Of a stretch of DNA of 64,000 nucleotides, positions 19,753 through 30,459 are shown piece after piece. Location: NCBI GenBank assembly GCA_016744515.1, contig JADGEF010000002.1:16772-80771 (forward strand), read 5' to 3'. Below the pieces are notes generated by a model. It was given only the letters and a program-made list of their open reading frames with translations. It ran no database searches and was not told the DNA's origin. Both the position numbers and the translations under genes were made by a program. This stretch comes from Marinifilaceae bacterium (lineage in GTDB: Bacteria > Bacteroidota > Bacteroidia > Bacteroidales > Marinifilaceae). Position 1 is the stretch's first letter. Every line of letters begins with the position of its first letter.

Positions 19753-20790
19753 ATGAAAGATTTAATTATCCCAAAAGATTACAAGAGCTTACTCGACTTA
19801 GATCGAACAGAAAAAGCAATTAAGCTGATTAAGGATCAATTCCAATTGCAATTATCTGCAGAGCTTCGACTAAAGCGTGTTACTGCGCCACTAATTGTAA
19901 TGAAACATACAGGTTTAAACGATGACTTAAACGGTACTGAGCGTCCTGTTGCTTTTCCAATTAAAGCATTAGGCGATGATAGAGCGGAAGTTGTTCATTC
20001 TTTAGCAAAATGGAAGCGTTATATGCTCGGTGAGCTTAGCATACCAGCCGGAAAAGGTCTTTACACAGATATGAACGCACTACGCCCTGATGAGGATTTT
20101 ACCAACATCCACTCATTATATGTAGATCAATGGGATTGGGAGAAAACAATCACTAAAGAGGAACGTAGCCTTGATACTTTGAAAAAGACAGTTAAACAAA
20201 TCTATGCGGCGCTTAAGAGAACTGAATACATTCTACAGGAAAACTATCCGAATATTGAGCCACAACTACCTGAAGAAATCTATTTTATTCATGCAGAAGA
20301 TCTTTTGCTTCAATATCCTGACTTGACTCCTAAAGAGAGAGAAACTAAGGTTGCTAAAGAGTTTGGTGCTGTATTTATAATTGGAATTGGTAGTGAAATG
20401 GCCAACGGTGAACCACACGATGGTCGCGCTCCTGACTATGATGATTGGAGTACGCCTACTCTTAACGGTTATAAAGGTTTAAACGGTGATATTATTCTTT
20501 GGAACCCTATACTAGAAATAGCTTTTGAAATTTCATCAATGGGTGTTCGTGTTGATGAGGAAGCTCTTGAAAAACAACTTAAAATTAGAGATGCCGAGTC
20601 GCGTAAGTCTTTAATGTTCCATAAAAAGCTATTAGCTGGCGAACTACCTTATTCAATTGGTGGTGGAATAGGTCAATCGAGACTATGCATGTTCCTTCTT
20701 AAAAAAGCTCATATTGGAGAAGTACAGTCGAGTATTTGGCCTGATGAGCTAAGAGAGAAATGTAAAGAATCTTCAATTTTCATTCTTTAG
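19753..20790 (+). CDS. asnA: Aspartate--ammonia ligase (asparagine synthetase A)
   Basis: HTGLNDDLNGTERPVAF, YVDQWDWEK, GGGIGQSRLCMFLLKKAHIGEVQSSIWP motifs. Confidence 0.97.
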   Translation: MKDLIIPKDYKSLLDLDRTEKAIKLIKDQFQLQLSAELRLKRVTAPLIVMKHTGLNDDLNGTERPVAFPIKALGDDRAEVVHSLAKWKRYMLGELSIPAGKGLYTDMNALRPDEDFTNIHSLYVDQWDWEKTITKEERSLDTLKKTVKQIYAALKRTEYILQENYPNIEPQLPEEIYFIHAEDLLLQYPDLTPKERETKVAKEFGAVFIIGIGSEMANGEPHDGRAPDYDDWSTPTLNGYKGLNGDIILWNPILEIAFEISSMGVRVDEEALEKQLKIRDAESRKSLMFHKKLLAGELPYSIGGGIGQSRLCMFLLKKAHIGEVQSSIWPDELREKCKESSIFIL

Positions 20791-21158
20791 TAAACGATCC
20801 TTATCAAAAGATTTTCGTAAGGTTAAAAACAATAACGCAAGTTCGACCTAAGTACTCAGTATGAGTGATTGTAATAAAGGTGGTTTTATCAGCAAAATCA
20901 ATAAAGTATCAAGACACAAGTACTAAGAAAAAACACTTTTCATCTTGTATCTTGCTACTTGATACTTTTCGATAAAAGCTTATATAATAGTCAGTAAAAT
21001 AAATATTTAACTAAACTTTTATATCGAACCCAGGTTAATATTAAAGGCAAGTAAATTCGGTTTAAGAATAATTTTCTTAAATTTAGGAGGCGCTTGTCTT
21101 TTTATTTATGACAAAATCGGACCTATTAACTTACAAACTAATCTTAAAAAACTGCTTT

Positions 21159-21683
21159 ATGAAAAAAGCTCTTTGGATCGTTAGCATTCTAATCATTCTT
21201 GTATTTATACTGCATTTATTTGCCCCCAAAGCTTATCAAGTTGAACGAAAAGTTGTTGTTACTTCTCAAATAGATACTGTATTTAAAAGCCTTTGTTCAT
21301 TAAAAGAACAACAAGAATGGTCTCCTTGGTCCGATATGGATCCTGATATGAAAGTTGATTACAGAGGAATTGATGGTGAAGTTGGTTCTGTCACATACTG
21401 GATTGGGAACGAAGAAGTTGGTGAAGGGGAACAAGAAATTATGAAGCTTAATTCGAATACATATATTGAAACTGAACTACGTTTCCTAAAACCTTTCGAG
21501 TCGACGAGTGTTGGTTTCTTCAAGCTTAAAGAAATGGAAAATCAAACAGAAGTAACTTGGGGTTTCCGTGGCGAACACGCTTTCCCAACGACTATTATCA
21601 TGTTGTTTATGGATATGGAAGAACAAGTTGGTCCTAGTTTTGAAAAAGGCTTAAGTAAGTTTAAAGCTTATATCGAGAAATAA
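21159..21683 (+). CDS. SRPBCC/polyketide cyclase-like membrane-anchored protein
   Basis: MKKALWIVSILIILVFILHLFAPKAYQVERKVVV..LKEQQEWSPWSDMDPDMK...ITWGFRGEHAFP-type START/SRPBCC pattern; start at second Met. Confidence 0.75.
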   Translation: MKKALWIVSILIILVFILHLFAPKAYQVERKVVVTSQIDTVFKSLCSLKEQQEWSPWSDMDPDMKVDYRGIDGEVGSVTYWIGNEEVGEGEQEIMKLNSNTYIETELRFLKPFESTSVGFFKLKEMENQTEVTWGFRGEHAFPTTIIMLFMDMEEQVGPSFEKGLSKFKAYIEK

Positions 21684-21717
21684 TAAACAATTCATTAATC
21701 ATTTAATCTTTTAAGAT

Positions 21718-21924
21718 ATGAAAAAGAACATGGGTCCTGTCGACCGAATTTTACGTTCGATAGTAGCAATAGCGTTGATTGTTTTATTTATAATGGATAT
21801 TATCACAGGTACTATAGGTATTGTAGTTGTTGTTTTTGCATCAATTATGCTTATCTCAGCTATTATTGGCAATTGTCCTCCTTACGCTTTAATGGGCTTC
21901 AACTCCTGCAAAAGGAAAGAATAA
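21718..21924 (+). CDS. DUF2892 (YgaP-like) inner membrane protein
   Basis: MKKNMGPVDRILRSIVAIALIVLF...NCPPYALMGFNSCKRKE. Confidence 0.85.
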   Translation: MKKNMGPVDRILRSIVAIALIVLFIMDIITGTIGIVVVVFASIMLISAIIGNCPPYALMGFNSCKRKE

Positions 21925-21941
21925 GAAGGATCTTGATACAG

Positions 21942-21977
21942 GAAAGGCTGCTTAATAAAAGCAGCCTTTCTTGTTTT
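21942..21977. terminator. Bidirectional terminator between convergent genes
   Basis: GAAAGGCTGCTT-AATA-AAAGCAGCCTTTC + T-rich tract. Confidence 0.8.
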
Positions 21978-21985
21978 ATAGATAT

Positions 21986-23998
21986 TTATATAAAATCACT
22001 TCCTTTGGGCGATCTCTGTTTTGTTAAAAGCTTCATTTGAATGCCTTTCAATCGTCTAAAATCGGCTTCGTTTTGCTGACCTAGCTTTAACTTTACTTTT
22101 TCAAGACTTTCTCTAGAACCAACAAGCGTTAATACATCTCCCTTTCTTAATCGGGTATAACCCGTTGAAATAATTGGATTCTCATTACGTTTGGTTGCTA
22201 GAATAATAATATCACTAGGCATTTGAAGTTCTCGTATACTCATGCCATGATAATCTTGATTCTGCATTTCAATATCAATGGTATCCTGATTTTCATCCAT
22301 ACCTAGAATAATTGAAGTCGCAATTGGTGAACGAACCAAATGATCCATTAAACTGATTAACATGGAAGCTGGTTCAACAATAAGGGCTCCTAATTCTTGG
22401 AAACGTTTCATGAATACCCTGTCGTGCAAACGCACAACTAAATGACGTGTACCAAAGTGTTCATAAGCCAATTCACAAATCTCTAAACTCTCCTCGTCTT
22501 GATAGAAAAGAACAAAACTATCTGCAGCATCTGCTCCAATACGTTTCATTTCATCTATGCCTAAATCCTTCATATGAACAACCTGCACGTCATGATATTC
22601 ATGCATAGACTTTTCCTTGTTGCGAGTTGCCATAGTTACCTGAACATCGCTAGTCTTAAGCTGACGAGCTAAAGCAAGAGATTCACCTTCGAGACCAAAA
22701 ATAAAAACTTTTTTATCTCGCTTTTCATGTAAAACATCATGCTTAATATGAGATTCTCCAACTTTGAGAATAGCCCATTTGAATAAAGGAGGACCAACAA
22801 TTTGATTAATCACAATAACTGTAATTAGAACTGTAGCGAACTCAGCTCCCCATTCTGGGTATTTCTGACTTACAATTGAAACCAAACCTAGAGCTACACC
22901 CGCTTGAGTAACATAGGGTGTCCACGAAATCCTATTATAGGATTTTGGATCACCTGCCAAACGTCCACCCACATAGGCTCCAATTGCCATACTTATCAGT
23001 CGAATAAAAAAGAAGATGATGGCAATACTAAAGGCCTGCACAAAACTATCGAGAGATAATGAAGCACCTGTAAGTGTAAAGAACATGATGTAGATCTTAG
23101 GCACTACACGCTCGATAATCTTATTGAATTCACGACGATAATTCCCATAATTGACCACATAAAAACTTGCAAGAATACAAATTAGCAAAGGCTCTACGTA
23201 AATATGGAAACCTAAAAGAGGTTCACTATAATGATGTAGCTTATGAGCTAAAAAGAAAGATAAGTAACCTAAAGTAATTAAAACAAAAGCCTTAAATCCT
23301 GTTCCCATACTTAAGCTAAGAACAAAATTCATCAGCTTGCCCAATACCCAACCTAAAAAGAAAGAGAAGAGAAGTTCACCAATAAGAATAACTATCAGAA
23401 TAAAATCGATGGAGATGCCCGATATAAGAGCTTCGGCAATTGCAAAACAAAGCGTGAACAGAATAATAACAAGAACATCTTTCACAACCGTAACACCAAT
23501 AGCCGTTTTAACAAATGGCCCTTTTGCACGCATTTCGTTGATAATGGCGATGGCCGAAACGGGTGATCGAGCTACAAAAATAACGCCTATCAACATAGCA
23601 ACAGCTATTTTCACTCCATTGGTAAATCCTGACATAAATGGAATACGCTCACTCAAATAGTAAATGGCTATGGAACTCAAAACAAAAGTAAAGAAGAGTT
23701 GACCAAAAGTCATCCATTTAATACTCTTCATTCTCCCCTTTAACTCAGCTAAATAGAGCTCTGCTCCTGCTGCAAATGCGATAAACGAAAGAGATATATC
23801 ATTGATAAAACTAAGTTGAGATAAGGATTCTCCAGGAATAAGTTTCAAAACAAAAGGTCCTGCAATAATTCCGATTACTAATAAACCCGTAATAATTGGC
23901 AATTTAACTTTCAAAAAATATAGCGAAAGCCGACTGGCTGCAACGGCAACAATTAAAAAACCTGCTAAAAAAAGGATTATGTCGAGATAGGTATCCAT
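21986..23998 (-). CDS. CPA2-type cation:proton antiporter with TrkA-N/TrkA-C cytoplasmic domains
   Basis: Multi-TM Na+/H+ exchanger domain, then KKVFIFGLEGESLALARQLKTSDVQVTMATRNKEK (RCK-N) and DIIILATKRNENPIISTGYTRLRKGDVLTLVGSRESL (RCK-C). Confidence 0.85.
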   Translation of the reverse strand: MDTYLDIILFLAGFLIVAVAASRLSLYFLKVKLPIITGLLVIGIIAGPFVLKLIPGESLSQLSFINDISLSFIAFAAGAELYLAELKGRMKSIKWMTFGQLFFTFVLSSIAIYYLSERIPFMSGFTNGVKIAVAMLIGVIFVARSPVSAIAIINEMRAKGPFVKTAIGVTVVKDVLVIILFTLCFAIAEALISGISIDFILIVILIGELLFSFFLGWVLGKLMNFVLSLSMGTGFKAFVLITLGYLSFFLAHKLHHYSEPLLGFHIYVEPLLICILASFYVVNYGNYRREFNKIIERVVPKIYIMFFTLTGASLSLDSFVQAFSIAIIFFFIRLISMAIGAYVGGRLAGDPKSYNRISWTPYVTQAGVALGLVSIVSQKYPEWGAEFATVLITVIVINQIVGPPLFKWAILKVGESHIKHDVLHEKRDKKVFIFGLEGESLALARQLKTSDVQVTMATRNKEKSMHEYHDVQVVHMKDLGIDEMKRIGADAADSFVLFYQDEESLEICELAYEHFGTRHLVVRLHDRVFMKRFQELGALIVEPASMLISLMDHLVRSPIATSIILGMDENQDTIDIEMQNQDYHGMSIRELQMPSDIIILATKRNENPIISTGYTRLRKGDVLTLVGSRESLEKVKLKLGQQNEADFRRLKGIQMKLLTKQRSPKGSDFI

Positions 23999-24114
23999 AG
24001 GCTAATAAGTCTATTTATGTTTCTGAGATATAAGATAGGATTTTTTTTCAATTTGCCGATTAAGTATTCAGTTTTAGATTAAATAAACACTAATAAACAA
24101 GGAGCTTTCCCATA

Positions 24115-24150
24115 AAAAACCCCCAATCTTTGGATCAAGATTAGGAGTTC
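24115..24150 (-). terminator. Terminator of minus-strand NUDIX gene
   Basis: CCCCAATCTT-TGGATC-AAGATTaGGaG with A-run on + strand (T-run on -). Confidence 0.6.
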
Positions 24151-24217
24151 AAACATCTTAAAAACAATATCTTATGTTCCTTTAGAAAGCTTCTGATTTC
24201 TTTCAACTATAAAATAT

Positions 24218-24643
24218 TTATATCTGCTTTAATGGATTATAATTGTCTTCCAAAAGACTCTCTATAGATACAAAAAGAGCATCAGGTAAATTCTCCCATG
24301 TGAACCACTCCCACTTCTCGCACTTATCAGGTTCCATTAATTGTAAATATCCAGAATCATAATCTGAAAGCATTATAATGGTCACATAATGTTTTTGTTC
24401 CGCATGAAAAATATCGTTAGTCACCGTACCAAACCGCACATTCTTTATTGACAAACCTGTTTCCTCAAGAGTTTCACGACTTGCACAATCTGCCCAAGTC
24501 TCTTGATATTCCAAATGCCCACCAGGGAAAGACCATGTTCCTTCGCCATGAGCATTTCGTCTTTTCCCCAATAAAACTTTACCATCTTTTATAACAGCAA
24601 CCCCAACACCTACTTTAGGTCTCATATTCTCCATATTATACAC
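24218..24643 (-). CDS. NUDIX hydrolase
   Basis: NUDIX box GGHLEYQETWADCASRETLEETGL. Confidence 0.92.
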   Translation of the reverse strand: MYNMENMRPKVGVGVAVIKDGKVLLGKRRNAHGEGTWSFPGGHLEYQETWADCASRETLEETGLSIKNVRFGTVTNDIFHAEQKHYVTIIMLSDYDSGYLQLMEPDKCEKWEWFTWENLPDALFVSIESLLEDNYNPLKQI

Positions 24644-24883
24644 TTCAATCTTTTATAATTCTATCAAATTTAGAAAATTCAGTCATAATCACTTCACATT
24701 TAAATAAAAATTTAAAACATAAAGAATCCTTGACGTTAAACTTGAAACTTAAGATCAATATTTACCATCACTGAAATCAATTCAAGACTTAGGGTATATT
24801 GAATAATAATTTTAGCTTTGGCTTAAATTAGAGTAAAAGATACACATATCCGCTACTCTTGAATTTACAAAAAAACTAAACAA

Positions 24884-25399
24884 ATGGAATTTTCATATCA
24901 AGCACCAGAAACAAAAATAGAGACAGTTGAGACCTACAAAACTTGGGATTTAACTAAGCTGATAAGTCTTACAGAGAATCAATACCACAATAAAATTGAA
25001 ACTGACATCAATGATTTAATGCCTCATATCGATAAGGTGGTTCGTGTTCATGGTGAATCTCACCCTCACCTACCAGCGGTTCGTAAGCTATTTCTTCAAT
25101 TGGTTGCTGAGCTTAACGAGCATATTAAAAAAGAAGAGAATCTATTCAAGTCGATTGCCAAAAACAACTTAAATGCAAGCAAACTAGAATTTGAGATATC
25201 ATCTTTAGCAGGCAATCATATAGCTTTCGAGAGCGTTCTTGAAAATATTTCAGAATTGACAAACAAGTTTACAGCTCCTGAAGGTTCTTGTAGAACTTAC
25301 AATATAGTTTACGATTCTTTAAGATCATTCAACGAGAAACTATCTCACTACAGAGACCTAGAAAATAAGGTTCTTTTCGAAAAGATTTTAGCTCAATAA
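24884..25399 (+). CDS. Hemerythrin-like domain protein, RIC/YtfE-like
   Basis: YHNKIETDINDLMPHIDKVVRVHGESHPHLPAVRKLFLQLVAELNEHIKKEENLF...HIAFESVL...LSHYRDLENKVLFEKI; conserved His/Glu spacing. Confidence 0.75.
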   Translation: MEFSYQAPETKIETVETYKTWDLTKLISLTENQYHNKIETDINDLMPHIDKVVRVHGESHPHLPAVRKLFLQLVAELNEHIKKEENLFKSIAKNNLNASKLEFEISSLAGNHIAFESVLENISELTNKFTAPEGSCRTYNIVYDSLRSFNEKLSHYRDLENKVLFEKILAQ

Positions 25400-25410
25400 A
25401 AAGTTTAAAA

Positions 25411-25450
25411 CATAAAAGAGGCTTGTCACAACTGACAAGCCTCTTTTATG
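25411..25450. terminator. Long bidirectional terminator hairpin, loop CAAC
   Basis: cATAAAAGAGGCTTGTCA-CAAC-TGACAAGCCTCTTTTATg, perfect stem. Confidence 0.85.
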
Positions 25451-25495
25451 TATCTAAATAATTCAGTCTATAACGAGCTTAAAAATATTAAAATT

Positions 25496-27883
25496 CTATT
25501 TCTGATTACTAAATGAATAAGTGATTTTAAACGACAGGTAAGGTTCCAAATTATAAGATTCCTTGATATAAAAATTAGGCCCTTTACTTACTGATTCATA
25601 TTTAATGCTATTAAAAACATTGGAGCACGATAGCATCACTTGCCATTGATTATCTTTAAATCCTTTCTTAATTGCGAGATTCGAATACCAATAAGCATCG
25701 CGTTTCAATTGCGCAGTAATCATCGGGCTTTGATATTTAAAATCCCATTTAAGAACGATATTTTGAGGCAATGTAAAACTATTATTAATGCGGCTATCCG
25801 TACGAAATTGAGTTTCCTTCTTTTTGAACTGATCAATGTTAACATCTAATTTATAAGAAAATAGAGAACTTGAGATATTCAAATTCCACCAGCTATACAA
25901 ATCTACTCCAATCATTAATTCGGTTCCAACACTCCACGATTTACCAACATTTTCACGGGTACTGATCAAAACATTAGCAACATCCGTTCGCGAAAATTCC
26001 TGAATCACATCTCGTGTATTACGCGCAAAAACTTCGACACCTACAAAATCTTTATCCCAAGATTTTTTATAAGCCATTTCAAAAGCATGTGTAAATGATG
26101 GCATTAAATTACCATTTCCCTTTGAGTTTGAATAAGGCGAATCGTATGATAAAATAGGAATCAGATGCCAGTACTGTGGACGTCTAACACGTTTCGAATA
26201 ACTTGCTGCTAATTGGTGGTTTTCAGAAAAATTATAAACCGTGTGCACACTGGGAAACAAAGTTGTAAAGGATTTTACCGAAGGAACTTTAATCAATTCA
26301 CCATCTTTAGACAGATACTCATAATTAGATTGCCTTTCAGTCCATTCATTTCGGATTCCTAACTGATATTCAAACTTATCAAAAGTACTTTTCAGCGAGA
26401 TGTATGCAGAATAAACATCTTGTTTAAAATTAACTTTTTGATCTAGTGGCTCATTTGAAAATGGCACTAAATTTCCTTCTTCATCAAAAACACCATTTAC
26501 TGAAACAACTTTAGGAATATGATCTGTGTTCAATTTAAGCCCCATATCGAAAGAGGTTTTCTCACTTAGCTTATTCTGGTATCCAATTTTCGCATTTACA
26601 ATTGTTTCATTATACTCTTTCCCTTCCCTTCCTTCTTGAACCAATACATTAGTATATTGTTTTTCATCAAGTTGTTTTTCATTAAAAGGATGCAAATAAC
26701 TACTGTAATTAACTGAAGTCGAAAGCAGATGTGTTCGGTCTTTGGTAAAAGCATGTTCGTATTTAAAATTGCTCCCTATATACTGGTAATCATATTTATA
26801 TTCACCTTTAAATTGATAAAGCTTATTTGAAATAATAGAAGAAGCATTTTCAACTATTTCAGAAACATCTCCCTCTCTGGTATTACTCTGATTTGAAGCA
26901 AGAAGATTTCCATTGATATTAAAATCGATACAATCTTTATCCGTAAGATCATAGTTAAAACCAAACTCTGTATAATTTTGGTTGCCTCCACCTCTCTTAT
27001 TCATATCAGAATACACCGTATAGAGATAATCTCCTTCGGTATTTATTCTATCAGTAACGACACTCGCTTTCTCCCAAACTCTATGATTCATATTTCCCTC
27101 GAGATACCAACTACCGCGATCACTTTGTTTATTAATTGAATAGTTTAGCCTATAATCACCATAAGTCGAAGCACGTGTTGTTGCGCTAATTGCATACCCT
27201 TTTAGTCTGTTCTTTTTCAAAAGGACGTTAATAATACCCGCAGTACCTTCAGCATCATATTTCGCAGATGGATTTGTAATAACTTCAATTTTATCGATTC
27301 TATCGGATGGTATTTGCCTAAGTTTCTCTTCTCCATTCGACACGGCTTGCCCATTAATAAAAACACTAAATGTACCATCACCTCTATAAGTAAGCCTTCC
27401 CTCGAAATCAACTTGTAAGGAAGGGATGTTTTCAAGCAAATCCATAGCCACTGAAGCCCCAGGAAAACTGCTAGCATTAATCACCTTCTTATCGACTTTA
27501 TAACTAATAGCAGGAGGCGTTGCTCTTACAACAAGCTCGCTTATATTTTCAGAAAGAACATCGAGCTTTATAATACCTATATCTCGCAGCCCCCTTTGAA
27601 GTCTTAGCTTATCGATAACGACAGACTGATAACCGATAAAACTAAGCTTAAGGCTATACTGTCCTGCTTTAATATCTTTTATAAGAAAGTACCCATCACC
27701 ATCGGTAATGGTTCCTAACAAAACGGTAGAATCAACAGGAGATTTAAGTATAGCATTCGCATAAGGCAATGGATTGTTACTTACTTTATCAATAAGAGTA
27801 CCACTTATCTTACAGTTTTGAGCTGAAACCAAACAATAAACGGATAAAAGCAACAACGTAAAAATTAAATTCTTCATAATCAT
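25496..27883 (-). CDS. TonB-dependent receptor-like outer membrane beta-barrel protein with CarboxypepD_reg-like N-terminal domain
   Basis: CKISGTLIDKVSNNPLPYANAIL..., plug SFPGASVAMDLLENIPSLQVDFEGRLTYRGDGTFSVFINGQ...IEVITNPSAKYDAEGTAGIINVLLKK. Confidence 0.88.
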   Translation of the reverse strand: MIMKNLIFTLLLLSVYCLVSAQNCKISGTLIDKVSNNPLPYANAILKSPVDSTVLLGTITDGDGYFLIKDIKAGQYSLKLSFIGYQSVVIDKLRLQRGLRDIGIIKLDVLSENISELVVRATPPAISYKVDKKVINASSFPGASVAMDLLENIPSLQVDFEGRLTYRGDGTFSVFINGQAVSNGEEKLRQIPSDRIDKIEVITNPSAKYDAEGTAGIINVLLKKNRLKGYAISATTRASTYGDYRLNYSINKQSDRGSWYLEGNMNHRVWEKASVVTDRINTEGDYLYTVYSDMNKRGGGNQNYTEFGFNYDLTDKDCIDFNINGNLLASNQSNTREGDVSEIVENASSIISNKLYQFKGEYKYDYQYIGSNFKYEHAFTKDRTHLLSTSVNYSSYLHPFNEKQLDEKQYTNVLVQEGREGKEYNETIVNAKIGYQNKLSEKTSFDMGLKLNTDHIPKVVSVNGVFDEEGNLVPFSNEPLDQKVNFKQDVYSAYISLKSTFDKFEYQLGIRNEWTERQSNYEYLSKDGELIKVPSVKSFTTLFPSVHTVYNFSENHQLAASYSKRVRRPQYWHLIPILSYDSPYSNSKGNGNLMPSFTHAFEMAYKKSWDKDFVGVEVFARNTRDVIQEFSRTDVANVLISTRENVGKSWSVGTELMIGVDLYSWWNLNISSSLFSYKLDVNIDQFKKKETQFRTDSRINNSFTLPQNIVLKWDFKYQSPMITAQLKRDAYWYSNLAIKKGFKDNQWQVMLSCSNVFNSIKYESVSKGPNFYIKESYNLEPYLSFKITYSFSNQK

Positions 27884-28133
27884 TATAGTGTTATAACACT
27901 CAATTAAAACTGAGTAATGGCAGCCTCCAACAGAATTTAAAGGAGTTGAGGATTGAATTTAAGTTAAATATTTATTCTCCATTAAAACGAACAATTGCAT
28001 GAATTAGTTACAACTGGATTGATTTTTTTTTAAAGAAAAGAATCCCTAATTTAAAATCCCATTATAACATTAGCGAATCAACTTGTTGGATATAAACATT
28101 TACAAAACAATGCTCGATGTAAAAGCTTAAAAC

Positions 28134-28170
28134 ATAAAAGAGGCTTGTCAGTTGTGACAAGCCTCTTTTC
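28134..28170. terminator. Terminator hairpin nearly identical to the one at 25411 but with reverse-complement loop GTTG
   Basis: AAAAGAGGCTTGTCA-GTTG-TGACAAGCCTCTTTT. Confidence 0.85.
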
Positions 28171-28393
28171 TTATAATTCAACAGTCTATATTTTTAAATG
28201 CCTTCTTTAACGGTTACTTCAGTCATAGAAGGTGTACTCCGATTTTGGTAACGATTCATTCTGATAATTTACATCTTATTTTTATTTGATCTTGATTAAT
28301 AATACGTGTCAAATCTAAAATAATTTTCTGTAAAACGAATATGATTCAAATCACAAACGACTAGAATTCGCTTTTTGTACGAGTTTTAATCTC

Positions 28394-30190
28394 TTAATTC
28401 GAATACTGCAATTGAATCAATTTGTTATATTTACCTTCTATCATCAGCATCAATTCATCATGTGTGCCCTGCTCAACAATCTCACCTTGTTCCAAGACGA
28501 TAATTTCATCGGCCTTTCTAACAGTAGACAAGCGGTGTGCAATCACTATGGATGTTCTTCCTTTCATCAGCTTCTCTAATGCTTCCTGAACCAGTTGCTC
28601 CGATTGAGAATCTAATGAAGAAGTAGCTTCATCCAAAATTAGAATTTTAGGGTCCTTAAGAATCGCACGTGCTATGGCTATTCGTTGACGTTGCCCACCT
28701 GAAAGCTGAGTGCCACGTTCTCCTACTACCGTATCAAACTTTTCGGGAAAGCGATTGATGAATTCCATAGCATTAGCCTTTTTAGCGGCTTCGTAAATTT
28801 CCTCTTCACTTGCACCAGGCTTGCCATAGGCAATATTTTCACCTATGCTTCCACCAAATAGAAAAATGTCCTGAGGCACCAAGGATATCTGGCTTCTTAA
28901 AGCTGATAAAGGAAATTCATGACTATCAACTTGATCGAAAAACAAACTATTCTTAGGTGGACGGTGCAACATCAGAAGCAGTGAAGCCATGGTGCTTTTT
29001 CCTGCACCACTATGCCCAACAAGTGCGATCATTTTATTGCTTTCAATTTCTAAATTGACATTATTCAGAACTCCCTGTTCTATTCTTGAAGGATAAGCAA
29101 AGGTCAAGTTTCTAAAGCTAATTTCGCCCTCCATCCTATATTTAGGATCAATATCCTTGATATCTTGAATATCCTCAGGCACTTCATCATAGATCTTGAA
29201 CAGGTCTTCAGTAGCTCCAATAAACTTCTGAATACTGGTGTACACATTAGCCAAACCACTTATAGTCCCCCCCACAAAAACAGAATAAATTACAAAGGAG
29301 AATAAATCTCCAGATTGCATTTCACCTGCTTGCAGTAAACGAGAACCTTGCCAAACCATAGCGGCAATCGCACCAAATAAGCCGAGAATAATAAAAGAGG
29401 AAAATGCCCCTCTGTACTTGCCTCTCGTCATGCCTAAATCTGCAATTTCAATGGTTTTCTTTTTGTATCGTGCAATTTCAATAGATTCATTCGTAAATGC
29501 TTTTACAGATTGAATGCCTTGAAGGGTTTCTTCAATAATTGTATTGGAATCTGCCAGTTTCGTTTGCACGTCTTTAGAAAATTTTCGAATAAATCGACCA
29601 AAGAATCTTGCCACTATCATTGTTGGTGGCAGCGTAATCAGCATAAAGGCAGTCAGTTTTATCGATATGATAGCCAAAAGCGTAATACCACCAGTAATGA
29701 CGATAATCTGACGTATAAATTCAGCCAGCGTGCTAGTCATAGTTTCCTGAAGCAAAATTACATCGGCTGAGATTCGACTATTCAGTTCCCCCACTCGTCT
29801 TCTTTCAAAAAACTGTAAGGGTAGTTTTATTAAATGACGATAAGTAGCCTGACGAAGTGCAGCAAGCGATCTCTCGGTTACATTAACAAATAAAACAATG
29901 CGAAAATATGAAAAGGTCGCCTGAACGATTAAGACAAGAGCAATCAATATAGCCGTTTGGTTTAAGGTCTGTCCCAATGTTGTAGAATTACCTGTGTTCA
30001 CCAAATCGCCAAGTAATTTCGGGAAAGCTAGGCTAGCCAAACTTGAACCCAGCAGGAAAAATATGCCTAGAAAATACTGACCACGGTAAGGTTTGATGTA
30101 TTTATAAAGCCTGAAGGCATTGCGTATGCCACTTTTATTTATTTTCCCTTTGGGAACATTCGATGTATCTGCCGTATGTGATCTTGCCAT
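28394..30190 (-). CDS. ABC exporter, fused permease/ATPase
   Basis: Walker A GHSGAGKST, signature LSGGQRQRIAIARAIL, Walker B ILILDEATSSLD, N-terminal TMD. Confidence 0.95.
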   Translation of the reverse strand: MARSHTADTSNVPKGKINKSGIRNAFRLYKYIKPYRGQYFLGIFFLLGSSLASLAFPKLLGDLVNTGNSTTLGQTLNQTAILIALVLIVQATFSYFRIVLFVNVTERSLAALRQATYRHLIKLPLQFFERRRVGELNSRISADVILLQETMTSTLAEFIRQIIVITGGITLLAIISIKLTAFMLITLPPTMIVARFFGRFIRKFSKDVQTKLADSNTIIEETLQGIQSVKAFTNESIEIARYKKKTIEIADLGMTRGKYRGAFSSFIILGLFGAIAAMVWQGSRLLQAGEMQSGDLFSFVIYSVFVGGTISGLANVYTSIQKFIGATEDLFKIYDEVPEDIQDIKDIDPKYRMEGEISFRNLTFAYPSRIEQGVLNNVNLEIESNKMIALVGHSGAGKSTMASLLLMLHRPPKNSLFFDQVDSHEFPLSALRSQISLVPQDIFLFGGSIGENIAYGKPGASEEEIYEAAKKANAMEFINRFPEKFDTVVGERGTQLSGGQRQRIAIARAILKDPKILILDEATSSLDSQSEQLVQEALEKLMKGRTSIVIAHRLSTVRKADEIIVLEQGEIVEQGTHDELMLMIEGKYNKLIQLQYSN

Positions 30191-30280
30191 TCTTAAATTT
30201 TATTATTTGGTATTATTCTTAATAATACAGAAATAAGCTGAGATAATAATTCTCAGAAAGATTTTTATTGGCATTATTAT

Positions 30281-30333
30281 AAAAAAAAGCCTAACAGTTT
30301 AATCTACATCTTGTAAATAAACTGTCAGGCTTA
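30281..30333 (-). terminator. Terminator of minus-strand racemase/amidohydrolase operon
   Basis: AAGCCTaACAGTTTA...TAAACTGTCAGGCTT with T8 on the minus strand. Confidence 0.75.
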
Positions 30334-30459
30334 AGTAATTATAGCTTACACTTGGTATAAAAAGAGATAGACATTTCCGTGCACACCCTTTTCTAAGCTT
30401 AGATATTTTGATAGCTGCAAGCTCTTTCGAATTTGCAGTCCAAACTCAATTCCTTTAAA

